Shown here in pieces: positions 1 to 6,889 of a DNA stretch of 19,194 nt (the first letter of the stretch is position 1; the number at the start of each line of letters is the position of its first letter). Made by a program: the position numbers and the translations under genes. The notes below the pieces were generated by a model. That model saw only the letters and a list, made by a program, of their open reading frames with translations. It did not search any database and was not told where the DNA came from. Source of the stretch: VFKI01 sp033762075 (GTDB taxonomy: Bacteria; Pseudomonadota; Gammaproteobacteria; DSM-16500); the NCBI GenBank assembly GCA_033762075.1, contig JANRLY010000053.1, positions 1 to 19,194 on the forward strand, written 5' to 3'.

Positions 1-64
1 CGCCTTTGAGCGCTAATAATGCAATTTCAAATTTAGCCGAAGGCGACCACTTCTTTCGAGACAT
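1..64 (-). CDS. IS3-family transposase OrfA, N-terminal fragment
   Basis: Minus-strand reading from ATG at 64 gives MSRKKWSPSAKFEIALLALK and continues off the window. This matches the usual start of IS3-family OrfA proteins: a basic N-terminus, then the first helix of a helix-turn-helix that binds the IS ends. A GGAGG ribosome binding site sits about seven bases upstream. OrfA is normally fused to the OrfB integrase domain by programmed frameshifting, but nothing of OrfB is visible here. Only about 21 codons are present, so the family call rests on this stretch plus the terminus at 134. Confidence 0.7.
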   Translation of the reverse strand, partial: MSRKKWSPSAKFEIALLALKG

Positions 65-134
65 ACTTTCCTCCAATGGGAGGGCTATTATCTCTCAAAA
101 TTCTCAGTTTGGGTGGTCTAAATTGCGGGGGTCA
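1..134 (-). mobile_element. End of an IS3-family insertion sequence (partial)
   Basis: Read on the minus strand, the element begins at 134 with TGACCCCCGCAATTTAGACC, the TG-plus-C-rich type of terminus common in the IS3 family. An untranslated stretch with a GGAGG ribosome binding site follows, then the start of an OrfA-like reading frame at 64. The rest of the element lies outside the window. The exact boundary at 134 is inferred from the terminal TG; the other end and any target duplication cannot be seen. Confidence 0.7.
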
Positions 135-292
135 CTATAAAGTGCTCGACGTACAAAAAAATCACCCCTACTCTCCAACTCTCTTCCACGCCCATCCTTA
201 TCTTTTTATCTATTTGAATGCTTATTCGGCACCATTCTCTTCCCCATTATAATCGCAATCATTGCAATAAAATCTAAAGCTTTGTGAAATCG

Positions 293-2173
293 TCACGACC
301 TAGGGGATGGTGATCTCGCTCTCTCTACTCTTTGCTGACCTACTTCTCTCCTCATATCTTCTGACAATTCGTTTTCTCTTAGGAACGAAAGTAGTTTCCT
401 AGCAACATCAGATAACCCTGATGCATTATCCATTTTTTTAGAGAGCTGTGTCACAAGACTATAAAATTCAGATGTTTGATCCGTTCTTTTAGATAGCTGA
501 CGAGTATCTAGCCTATCACTTGCAATTGAAGAGAGTTTTTGCAAAATCTCAATGCATTCATTAGATGTAAGAGACTTGACTCTATCATCCCAAGTATGAC
601 TATTTTCATTAGCACCACATTTCTCAGATAAAAATGCTTGCATCGCTTTGATGCCCGTTGGCATGTCACTGTTTTTAAAAATGGAGAATCGATTAAAAAG
701 CGAACCAAACTGTGTTTGGCTTTGCCAAAAAGCAGATACTTCTGATTGTGAGCGAGGAAGATTTGTTTCTCCAAACAATGTCCGAAGAACTTCAGCAACT
801 GCTTTCTGCCTGGCCACAAGAAGAGCTTTTTCTCTTTTTTCATTTTCTAGATCAGCAACAACCTGGTTCGCCTCTTTAATGAAGCGACTCATTTCACCTA
901 CACTAGCGCTTAAAGAACTTATGTTAGCCTCAATATCACCGACTGTTCTTTTCGGGGATGGGGACACACTTGAGCTTGCGTCTCCAGAAGATCTACTCAA
1001 AGAATCTAGCGAAGAAGAGGAACGACTTGGAGAAAGAGTAGATTCTGAATCAGATGAAAACTCATGCTCCATATGTACTGGTTTGAGAATTTGGAACTTT
1101 TCCATTTTGTCTTTTTTTAGATTAAGTGCCTGCATAAATGAAGAAAGCACTGAACGATTATCATCTTCTTCCTTCCATAATGCCTGCATAAAATCTTCAT
1201 ATGAATTTTTTTCAAACATCTCAGGATGTTTTTTTACAATATCTGAGTATCCCTCTTCCAATAACTTAGCCATGTCATCATCGGTTGCAAGCTTATCTCT
1301 CAAAGCATCAAACATCTGAACAAACATAACATGTGTTATTGTAGATGGAGGATTTAAGAATAAATCAATCTCATTTGCTGTCACCAAATTAGTAAATTTT
1401 CTAGGAAACTTTCGTGCAGCTTCAATGAATAGTTTGGTACATTCTGATCTAAATTCCTTTTCTTTTTTAAGCAGGACTGAATCTTCCATTTGTTTTATTT
1501 TTTTATCTCCCTCAGCTTTGGCTGCATATAAATTTTTATTTTCATCTCTTCTTATTGATTTCATATCTTCCATGATCTCTTTCTCAGCCTTCCTGCACTT
1601 TTCTTTTAATTCCTGCATTTCTGAATCGAAACGCTGTTGAAGTTCTTTTATTCGATCTGAATCCACATCTTGACCGGCTAATGCTTTTTTAAATTTACCC
1701 TCAATACTTCTAATGCTTTTTTCAATTTCTCTTGTTTCATCTAACTTCTTACGCAAATTCAACTCCGCAGACATCAAACCAATCCATCTATCAATCCTAT
1801 CAACAATTTCAACTGATACTTTCTTTTCATCTTGATATTCATCAAAAACTTCAGTTAATTTCGGAAGAAAATTTTCTCGTAATGCTTTTATAAAAAATTC
1901 TGCTAACCCAGCAGCCGCAGTGAGATTTTTATGCGCCTCGAATTTGGCATTTTCATCTGCTTTTTCATCTGTCAGAACATCGTATTCTTTGCTTGCTTTC
2001 GTCTTAACTGAAAATATTGTCTCCTCAGCACGCTTAGGGAGGATTTCTCCCCAATCTTTATCTGGAAACATTTCTTTCAAAAGCTGGATACCTCTCTCAA
2101 AATTTTCAATAAGAACAACTGTCTCTTGCACTTCCATAATAAGTTCTTCATCACTATAGGCCCGACCTTGCAT
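293..2173 (-). CDS. Large coiled-coil protein with serine-rich linker, candidate secreted effector
   Basis: A 626-residue protein of no family I recognise. The start at 2173 is preferred because GAGGGGGG lies just upstream; an upstream in-frame ATG at 2242 has no such site. Visible parts: a mixed helical N-terminal region (1-130), a strongly charged heptad-like coiled coil (about 135-245), a helical region (250-365), a serine-rich, SP-containing linker (373-408, including SPSRSSSSLDSLSRSS), a second coiled coil (412-465) and a helical tail ending in RARSPSPRS. There is no signal peptide or membrane segment. Long coiled coils with Ser/Pro linkers are common among Dot/Icm effectors of Legionellales, and a glutamate-containing tail (ENELSEDMRREVG) precedes the basic end. 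Effector status is inference. A possible -10 box (TATACT) lies at 2213-2218 on the minus strand. Confidence 0.75.
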   Translation of the reverse strand: MQGRAYSDEELIMEVQETVVLIENFERGIQLLKEMFPDKDWGEILPKRAEETIFSVKTKASKEYDVLTDEKADENAKFEAHKNLTAAAGLAEFFIKALRENFLPKLTEVFDEYQDEKKVSVEIVDRIDRWIGLMSAELNLRKKLDETREIEKSIRSIEGKFKKALAGQDVDSDRIKELQQRFDSEMQELKEKCRKAEKEIMEDMKSIRRDENKNLYAAKAEGDKKIKQMEDSVLLKKEKEFRSECTKLFIEAARKFPRKFTNLVTANEIDLFLNPPSTITHVMFVQMFDALRDKLATDDDMAKLLEEGYSDIVKKHPEMFEKNSYEDFMQALWKEEDDNRSVLSSFMQALNLKKDKMEKFQILKPVHMEHEFSSDSESTLSPSRSSSSLDSLSRSSGDASSSVSPSPKRTVGDIEANISSLSASVGEMSRFIKEANQVVADLENEKREKALLVARQKAVAEVLRTLFGETNLPRSQSEVSAFWQSQTQFGSLFNRFSIFKNSDMPTGIKAMQAFLSEKCGANENSHTWDDRVKSLTSNECIEILQKLSSIASDRLDTRQLSKRTDQTSEFYSLVTQLSKKMDNASGLSDVARKLLSFLRENELSEDMRREVGQQRVERARSPSPRS

Positions 2174-2466
2174 AAATACCCCCCTCAAAAGAAAGACCAG
2201 TCTTTTAAAGAAAGTATAGGCGCTAAATAAAAATGTGCGCAAAATATAGGCAGAAATTTGCGAGGATAGAACGTGCTGATTTTATTGAAATTTCAATGGA
2301 AATATACATGTTTGACCCTCACATTTTCAGCGCGATCATTATTTTCATGTGTTTTTCAAGAAATATCATAAAACGACTCTGTAAGCCTGTTGTTTTAATT
2401 GCATCCGCTATTTTATCGTGCTCTAATTTTTCATTTGAACGGATTATATGAACAGGAGGTTCGCAT
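2174..2466. other. Divergent intergenic region, 293 bp
   Basis: This separates the minus-strand coiled-coil gene from the plus-strand lipase and should hold both promoters. On the minus strand a TATACT hexamer (2213-2218) is the best -10 candidate for the coiled-coil gene. A small hairpin AAAGACCAGTCTTT (2192-2205) lies in its leader. On the plus strand TTATAT (2444-2449) lies close to the lipase start but has no good -35. The short open frame at 2233-2451 has no ribosome binding site and no recognisable product. Confidence 0.4.
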
Positions 2467-3483
2467 ATGAAAAAAATACTGTTTAGCTTGATTTTATCTT
2501 TATATTTAACAAGTGCATTTGCAGTTCCCTATAAAAAAATTGTTATTTTAGGTGACAGCTTGTCAGACAATGGCAATCTTTACAAACTTGATGCACATTT
2601 TCTGCCAAAATCACCTCCATATTTCAAAGGTCGTTTTTCGAATGGTGACGTTTGGTCTGATACGCTCACGCAAAGATATTTTGATCGCTACCAAGTCACT
2701 TCCACAAATTACGCTTATGGAGGCGCAACATCAACGAATCATAATCCTGTGACAGACCCAACCCTGCCAATCACACTCACGTCTGAACTAAACGATTATT
2801 TATTAAAAGCACTCTTTCAAAAGAAATCAGATACACTATTTATTATTTGGATTGGCGCAAATGATTATCTCTTTGATAAATCTGTTGATCCAGAACTACT
2901 CACCACACGTGTAGTGGATGAAATCAAAAAAACTGTCGATACATTGGTTCAAGATCATGCGCAGTTTTTTCTTGTACTTAATTTACCAGATATCTCGAAA
3001 ACACCGTTATCAAGAGGACAAGGTCAGCTAAGCGAACGCCTTCACACACTCTCTCTCTTACACAACCAGAAACTCGCCGCACTTATTGCACAAGCAAAAG
3101 AAAAATATCCTAATGTCAAATTTGTTACTGTCGACATAGCTGCATTGTTTGATGATCTACTTAACAATCCTGATAAATACAACCAGCTTTATCATGTCAA
3201 TATCCATGACGTCATAAATCCTTGCTGGCCTGGCGGTTATACCCATCTATTGGCAGAAAAAATCAGCGCCGATAATGCAATACCAGAAAATATTGTTACT
3301 TCAATGATGAATTCGCCAGACCTGTATGAAGCAATGAGTGTTTCGGAACGAGCCGCTGCAAATGAGGCCGCCTGTGTTGATCCAGACAACCGTGTATTTT
3401 GGGATCGAGTCCATCCCTCTGCACCAGTTCACCAAATTCTTGCTGACGTTATTGATAGTCAACTCTTAGCAAATGGCTTGTAA
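2467..3483 (+). CDS. Secreted GDSL (SGNH) lipase / lysophospholipase, PlaA/PlaC-like
   Basis: A complete 338-residue SGNH hydrolase that should cleave ester bonds in phospholipids or lysophospholipids outside the cytoplasm. A signal peptide is clear: MKK, a hydrophobic stretch, then cleavage after SAFA (19). The catalytic blocks are all present: GDSLSDNGN at 29-37 with nucleophile Ser31, Gly85 (block II), GAND at 130-133 (block III) and DRVHPS at 313-318 with Asp313 and His316. Two cysteines, 253 and 303, flank a loop before block V. This resembles the disulfide loop of Legionella PlaA/PlaC, which the ProA protease processes there. AGGAGG lies six to seven bases before the start. The gene is monocistronic and ends at a large hairpin shared with the convergent gene downstream. 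Substrate cannot be told from sequence. Confidence 0.9.
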   Translation: MKKILFSLILSLYLTSAFAVPYKKIVILGDSLSDNGNLYKLDAHFLPKSPPYFKGRFSNGDVWSDTLTQRYFDRYQVTSTNYAYGGATSTNHNPVTDPTLPITLTSELNDYLLKALFQKKSDTLFIIWIGANDYLFDKSVDPELLTTRVVDEIKKTVDTLVQDHAQFFLVLNLPDISKTPLSRGQGQLSERLHTLSLLHNQKLAALIAQAKEKYPNVKFVTVDIAALFDDLLNNPDKYNQLYHVNIHDVINPCWPGGYTHLLAEKISADNAIPENIVTSMMNSPDLYEAMSVSERAAANEAACVDPDNRVFWDRVHPSAPVHQILADVIDSQLLANGL

Positions 3484-3496
3484 GATAATGACAGAG

Positions 3497-3551
3497 TTAG
3501 ATTTGTGTAAATGCGTCTTAATATACTAGTAACGCATTTACGCAAATCTAA
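3497..3551. terminator. Large hairpin between convergent genes, probable bidirectional terminator
   Basis: Two 20-base arms, TTAGATTTGTGTAAATGCGT (3497-3516) and ACGCATTTACGCAAATCTAA (3532-3551), pair along their full length with one G-U pair around a 15-base loop. It starts 13 bases after the lipase stop and ends 18 bases before the stop of the minus-strand gene. Only a short T run (ATTTT) follows on the plus strand, so it is not a strong classical terminator. It could also stabilise both mRNA ends. Confidence 0.6.
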
Positions 3552-3569
3552 TCCGATTTTAAGGCACGA

Positions 3570-4685
3570 TTATGCTGAATTTTTCTTAGACACTGCTTTA
3601 GCAGTACCATGAGTAGCAACAGAGCCACCGGGATCAATTGCCTGTTTATCCTCCGGAATGGAGAATAAAGTTTTCCGATAAGGCGCTGAAACAGCGTTTT
3701 TCATCTTTTTCTTATGAGATTTAGCAGGCTTTTTATTTTCAGCACATTTAATGATTTCATCAGATGATGATTCTTTAATTGGGCTGATAAAGTTAAGGAT
3801 TTTATCAATATGCTCAGCGCATTCAGGATGATTTTCATTATTCATTGATTCCCATTTTTCAAGCTGGATTTTTATATTTTCGAAAACTTTATGAATTCTA
3901 TGAGAGCTACTTTGATTATGCTCGACTGCTAACTTATGCTCTGGAGTATCCTTGCCAAAATCATTCGAGACCATGACCAATATTTGTTGTTGGACAATAC
4001 GGAATTTTCTCATCACCTCACAAAGATCTAATAGTTGTAATAAATATTTTTCATTATCTGTATTATGCAGGATTCTCTGGGTAAATAATTCAATATCACA
4101 AAGCATCATGTTTTCGTATGGATGTATTGTTTCAAGTAAATAAAGATCTTCGTTGCACTTGTATTCCCTGATTATATTTTCTTTAAACTTTATTATTTCA
4201 TCATACTTCTGACTAATATAATCAGATAATTTTTGATTGGCATGATCCGTGTGGAGATGCGCTGTCAGCATTTCAATTAATTTTTCATGCAAGTCAATCA
4301 TCAGCAAATGATATAAATGTTCATCCATTTCTTTGTAGCATAATTTCGACATAACAATCTGGGCAACCAGGCTGGTTATTTCATTTTTTAATTGATCAGG
4401 GAAGTTTGCCGTTACCATGATGTCTTTGAATAAATCTAAATCTGTAACTTCTTTTTTTATACTTGGATTTATGGAAATTAATTCATTAATTTCATTCAGA
4501 GCCTTATTGATCTCATCTTCAAATTTCTCGAAGGTTTCTTTCATAAATCTAGCCGGTTTTTTTCTTGCATTATAGGGACTAGAATCACCCGCCATGTAAT
4601 GAATCCATGTGCTAATTGCAATTATAAGTGACGACTCACGGCTGTCTTCATTTTTTTCTTCATCAGAATCAAATCTGCTTTTCAT
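3570..4685 (-). CDS. Helical protein of unknown function, candidate effector
   Basis: A 371-residue protein I do not recognise. The start at 4685 (MKSRFDSDEEKNEDSRES) is chosen because GGAGGG lies six bases upstream; ATGs at 4691 and 4718 are in frame but worse placed. It has an acidic N-terminus, a long, mainly alpha-helical body rich in Leu, Ile, Glu and Lys (about 40-310), then a disordered basic segment (KKPAKSHKKKMKNA) and a polar tail ending in AKAVSKKNSA. There is no signal peptide, membrane span or cysteine-rich motif. A perfect 7-base inverted repeat lies about 85 bases upstream of the start. The make-up and the neighbouring ankyrin/LRR genes suggest a host-directed protein, but no domain supports this. 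Confidence 0.7.
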   Translation of the reverse strand: MKSRFDSDEEKNEDSRESSLIIAISTWIHYMAGDSSPYNARKKPARFMKETFEKFEDEINKALNEINELISINPSIKKEVTDLDLFKDIMVTANFPDQLKNEITSLVAQIVMSKLCYKEMDEHLYHLLMIDLHEKLIEMLTAHLHTDHANQKLSDYISQKYDEIIKFKENIIREYKCNEDLYLLETIHPYENMMLCDIELFTQRILHNTDNEKYLLQLLDLCEVMRKFRIVQQQILVMVSNDFGKDTPEHKLAVEHNQSSSHRIHKVFENIKIQLEKWESMNNENHPECAEHIDKILNFISPIKESSSDEIIKCAENKKPAKSHKKKMKNAVSAPYRKTLFSIPEDKQAIDPGGSVATHGTAKAVSKKNSA

Positions 4686-4770
4686 ATGCATCCCTCCGGA
4701 GGATCCGGCTATAGACAAAGTACCGATCTTCTTAAAGTATAAGCCACATTACAAAATTCACCTCTAACTC

Positions 4771-4788
4771 ATTAATCTCATGATTAAT
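4771..4788. promoter_or_regulatory. Palindrome upstream of the 4685 gene, possible operator
   Basis: ATTAATC-TCAT-GATTAAT is a perfect inverted repeat with 7-base arms. It is about 85 bases upstream of the minus-strand start at 4685 and downstream of the dihydrouridine synthase stop. Its symmetry and size suit a dimeric regulator, but the sequence is AT-rich and no regulator can be named. Confidence 0.3.
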
Positions 4789-4864
4789 ATAGTATATTGC
4801 AGCCTCTAAAGGCTTTATCATTCCGGCTACTATATAGATATAAAGCAAAACGAAGCAGCTATTT

Positions 4865-5851
4865 TTAATCTCTGAAAAATGTATAATAAATATCTTCCAA
4901 ATCCTTCACATTGTCACATGCATTCACCGCGACACAAAATGCTGCTCTATCTGGGATATTTCTTGCGTAATATTTACAAAATTTTCTTGCTTGCAACAGC
5001 GCCAATACTTCACTACCACTAAAATCAGCCAATAGTCGGACATGTTCGATAAAAACTTTTCCTGCTTCCTCTGAAGTGGGCCGATAAATCTCTCCACCCT
5101 GAATTTCTGCAATCATATTACCGATCAACCACGGGCGCCCAACACCTGCGCGCGACACCATCACGCCGGCGCAACCTGTTTGCAACATTCGCATCAGCGA
5201 GCTGGCGCACGCAATATCACCATTTCCAATCACAGGCACATTCAGTGCATCAACAAAAAAATGTATTTGATCGTAATGACAGGTGACACTATAATCATCC
5301 TGCCAGTGTCGTCCATGCACAATCAAAAAATCAGCGCCTGCGTCACTGACAGCCTTTGCAATTTCTTGATTAAAAGCATCATCGCTTGCACCATCAACAC
5401 GTATCTTGATAGACACAGGCAAACTGGTATTTTGTTTCATCGCATGAATCAACTGATACAGTTTTGTCGGCTGCGACAAATGTGCTGAGCCTGCACCACG
5501 TCGGCGAATTTTTTTGACTGGGCATCCACAATTCAAATCAATCAGATCAGCCCCTACATTTGTTACAATTTTTACCGCTTCTGCCACTTCTTTAGGACAA
5601 GTACCAGATAACTGAACACCTACCGGTCCTTCTCCTGGCAGTTTGCGCACTAGAGACAACTCAGAAATATTGCGATGATGGATGAGTGTCTTGCATGACA
5701 CCATTTCTGTATAAGAAAATGCAGGTTTGCTGTAACGCCAGCTTAACAAGCGAAAAGGTGCAGAACTGATACCTGCGAGCGGCCCCTGGATGATATTGTT
5801 AGAGAACGCTGCATTCGCGATAACAAGGGGTTTGATTGCTACTTCTGTCAT
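4865..5851 (-). CDS. tRNA-dihydrouridine synthase, DusB-like
   Basis: A 328-residue FMN enzyme that reduces uridine to 5,6-dihydrouridine in the tRNA D-loop with NADPH. A TIM barrel fills about residues 20-245: PLAGIS (24-29) at the FMN site, LNCGCP with catalytic Cys110, KIR (149-151), VHGR (178-181), GNGD (209-212) and SRAGVGRPWL (233-242) for the FMN phosphate. A helical tRNA-binding domain follows (about 255-328). The block after the catalytic cysteine, KKIRRRGAGSAHL, resembles the DusB signature but is unusually basic. The ribosome binding site is weak (GGTGA). The position, not upstream of fis as DusB usually is, suggests an extra, diverged family member. Target uridine is unknown. Confidence 0.88.
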   Translation of the reverse strand: MTEVAIKPLVIANAAFSNNIIQGPLAGISSAPFRLLSWRYSKPAFSYTEMVSCKTLIHHRNISELSLVRKLPGEGPVGVQLSGTCPKEVAEAVKIVTNVGADLIDLNCGCPVKKIRRRGAGSAHLSQPTKLYQLIHAMKQNTSLPVSIKIRVDGASDDAFNQEIAKAVSDAGADFLIVHGRHWQDDYSVTCHYDQIHFFVDALNVPVIGNGDIACASSLMRMLQTGCAGVMVSRAGVGRPWLIGNMIAEIQGGEIYRPTSEEAGKVFIEHVRLLADFSGSEVLALLQARKFCKYYARNIPDRAAFCVAVNACDNVKDLEDIYYTFFRD

Positions 5852-5907
5852 TCAGTCACCGAGATAAAAATGTCTGGCTTGCGTATTTGCAATTTAAAAA
5901 GATTGTT

Positions 5908-5936
5908 AATGTAATGGAAAATATTGTGCACATCAA
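5908..5936 (-). promoter_or_regulatory. Candidate sigma-70 promoter for the dihydrouridine synthase
   Basis: On the minus strand, TTGATG (5936-5931) and TACATT (5913-5908) are separated by 17 bases, each matching four of six consensus positions. It would start transcription roughly 50 bases before the ATG at 5851. This is a prediction by eye only. Confidence 0.35.
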
Positions 5937-5978
5937 ATTGTTTGCATAAAAATGAGAGTACGCGAGCCTATCCTATTT

Positions 5979-6800
5979 CTATCCATTCTTTCGCAACAAA
6001 TACGAAAAATACTTCATTTCCCCATTTTTTAGCATATTATAAACTGTAGTATCTTTGACCCCCGCGAAAGCACGAAAGGTACTTTGAAATAGAGGATGAA
6101 AAACAGCGGTGACTTCAGCATCGCGTTGAGCAGATGTGTGATCCAAGGAATTTAATACCTGAGAAGTGATATCTTCTTGTTTGAAAATCTGTAAGCCGCA
6201 ATTTTGAATCGCATGCTCGACTTCTGGCAATCCTGGTAAACGGCGCATATCACAATAAGCAAAATACCCTTGTGATTTTAGGATACGTTTTACTTCACTG
6301 AGGAAATTAGGCATAGAGGGATAGCAATGCGAGGACTCAACGTTAATCACCACATCCACGCTATCGTCGGGAATCGGCAAACTCTCGGCCGAGCCTTGCT
6401 TCCAACTCATCGCTGGAGAGTTAAATGTTTTCTGACACCAGCTAATCGCTTGGTCTGATAAATCGACACCCGTATATGAGAGAGGATTTTTATATCGCAC
6501 GATAAAAGAGCCGCCACCACCTCGACCACAGCCGACCTCAACAAGACATTTGCTTTGCAAGTCGACATCCTGGATAACATGATTATATAAATTGATATAG
6601 GCGCGATACATTTCATCTTCAGGATTTAAGGCAAGCGGAGTTTCAGCCTGATCGTAATATCCATAATTCATGAAAAGAAAATGCCCTTGCTTGTCCCGTT
6701 TCGCAATGAGGTTATAAACCCAGCGCCAGAGAAATTGGCGCAAACGGACTGAAGCATCGGTAATCTTGACAAAGATATTGGTGATGAAGGTGGCTTTCAT
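5979..6800 (-). CDS. Class I SAM-dependent methyltransferase (Methyltransf_11 type)
   Basis: A 273-residue Rossmann-fold methyltransferase. Motif I is VEVGCGRGGGG (87-97); an acidic residue binding the SAM ribose lies in VDLSDQ (112-117); motif IV is VDVVINVESSHCYP (148-161); LKSQGYF (174-180) is the usual post-motif turn. The GCGRGGG glycine run, MNYGYYD upstream and NVESSHCYP resemble the phthiotriol/phenolphthiotriol methyltransferase group, which acts on lipid or polyketide hydroxyls. That is family resemblance, not proof of substrate. AGGA lies about ten bases before the ATG. The first 35 residues may bind membrane or substrate. It is on the same strand as the dihydrouridine synthase but 127 bases upstream of it, so co-transcription is possible but not shown. 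Confidence 0.85.
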   Translation of the reverse strand: MKATFITNIFVKITDASVRLRQFLWRWVYNLIAKRDKQGHFLFMNYGYYDQAETPLALNPEDEMYRAYINLYNHVIQDVDLQSKCLVEVGCGRGGGGSFIVRYKNPLSYTGVDLSDQAISWCQKTFNSPAMSWKQGSAESLPIPDDSVDVVINVESSHCYPSMPNFLSEVKRILKSQGYFAYCDMRRLPGLPEVEHAIQNCGLQIFKQEDITSQVLNSLDHTSAQRDAEVTAVFHPLFQSTFRAFAGVKDTTVYNMLKNGEMKYFSYLLRKNG

Positions 6801-6835
6801 AAATAGCTATCCTGAGAAAGCGCTATAGTACAACG

Positions 6836-6889
6836 TCAAGTAACATCATAAAACAAGTAATTTCGAATCAGGTGTTTTATGATGCTTGA
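6836..6889. repeat. Palindromic element at the 3' end of the LRR gene
   Basis: Arms TCAAG-TAA-CATCATAAAACA (6836-6855) and TGTTTTATGATG-C-TTGA (6873-6889) form a 12-bp core stem plus outer pairs around a 17-base loop. The LRR stop codon (6877-6879) and its last codons lie inside the right arm. The outer TCAAGTAAC is shared with elements at 8357, 9489 and 13261. It could terminate the LRR transcript. Confidence 0.6.

Noticed and set aside
648..1319. 223-codon open frame on the plus strand
   Set aside because: It is antisense to the coiled-coil gene; its serine/leucine-rich product is what the complement of a Glu/Lys/Ser-rich gene gives, and it has no start signal.
2233..2451. 72-codon plus-strand open frame before the lipase
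   Set aside because: It has no ribosome binding site, composition unlike a protein gene, and it overlaps the likely promoter region of two divergent genes.
4801..4814. Small hairpin AGCCT-CTAA-AGGCT as a terminator
   Set aside because: A five-base stem without a proper T run on either strand is too weak to call.
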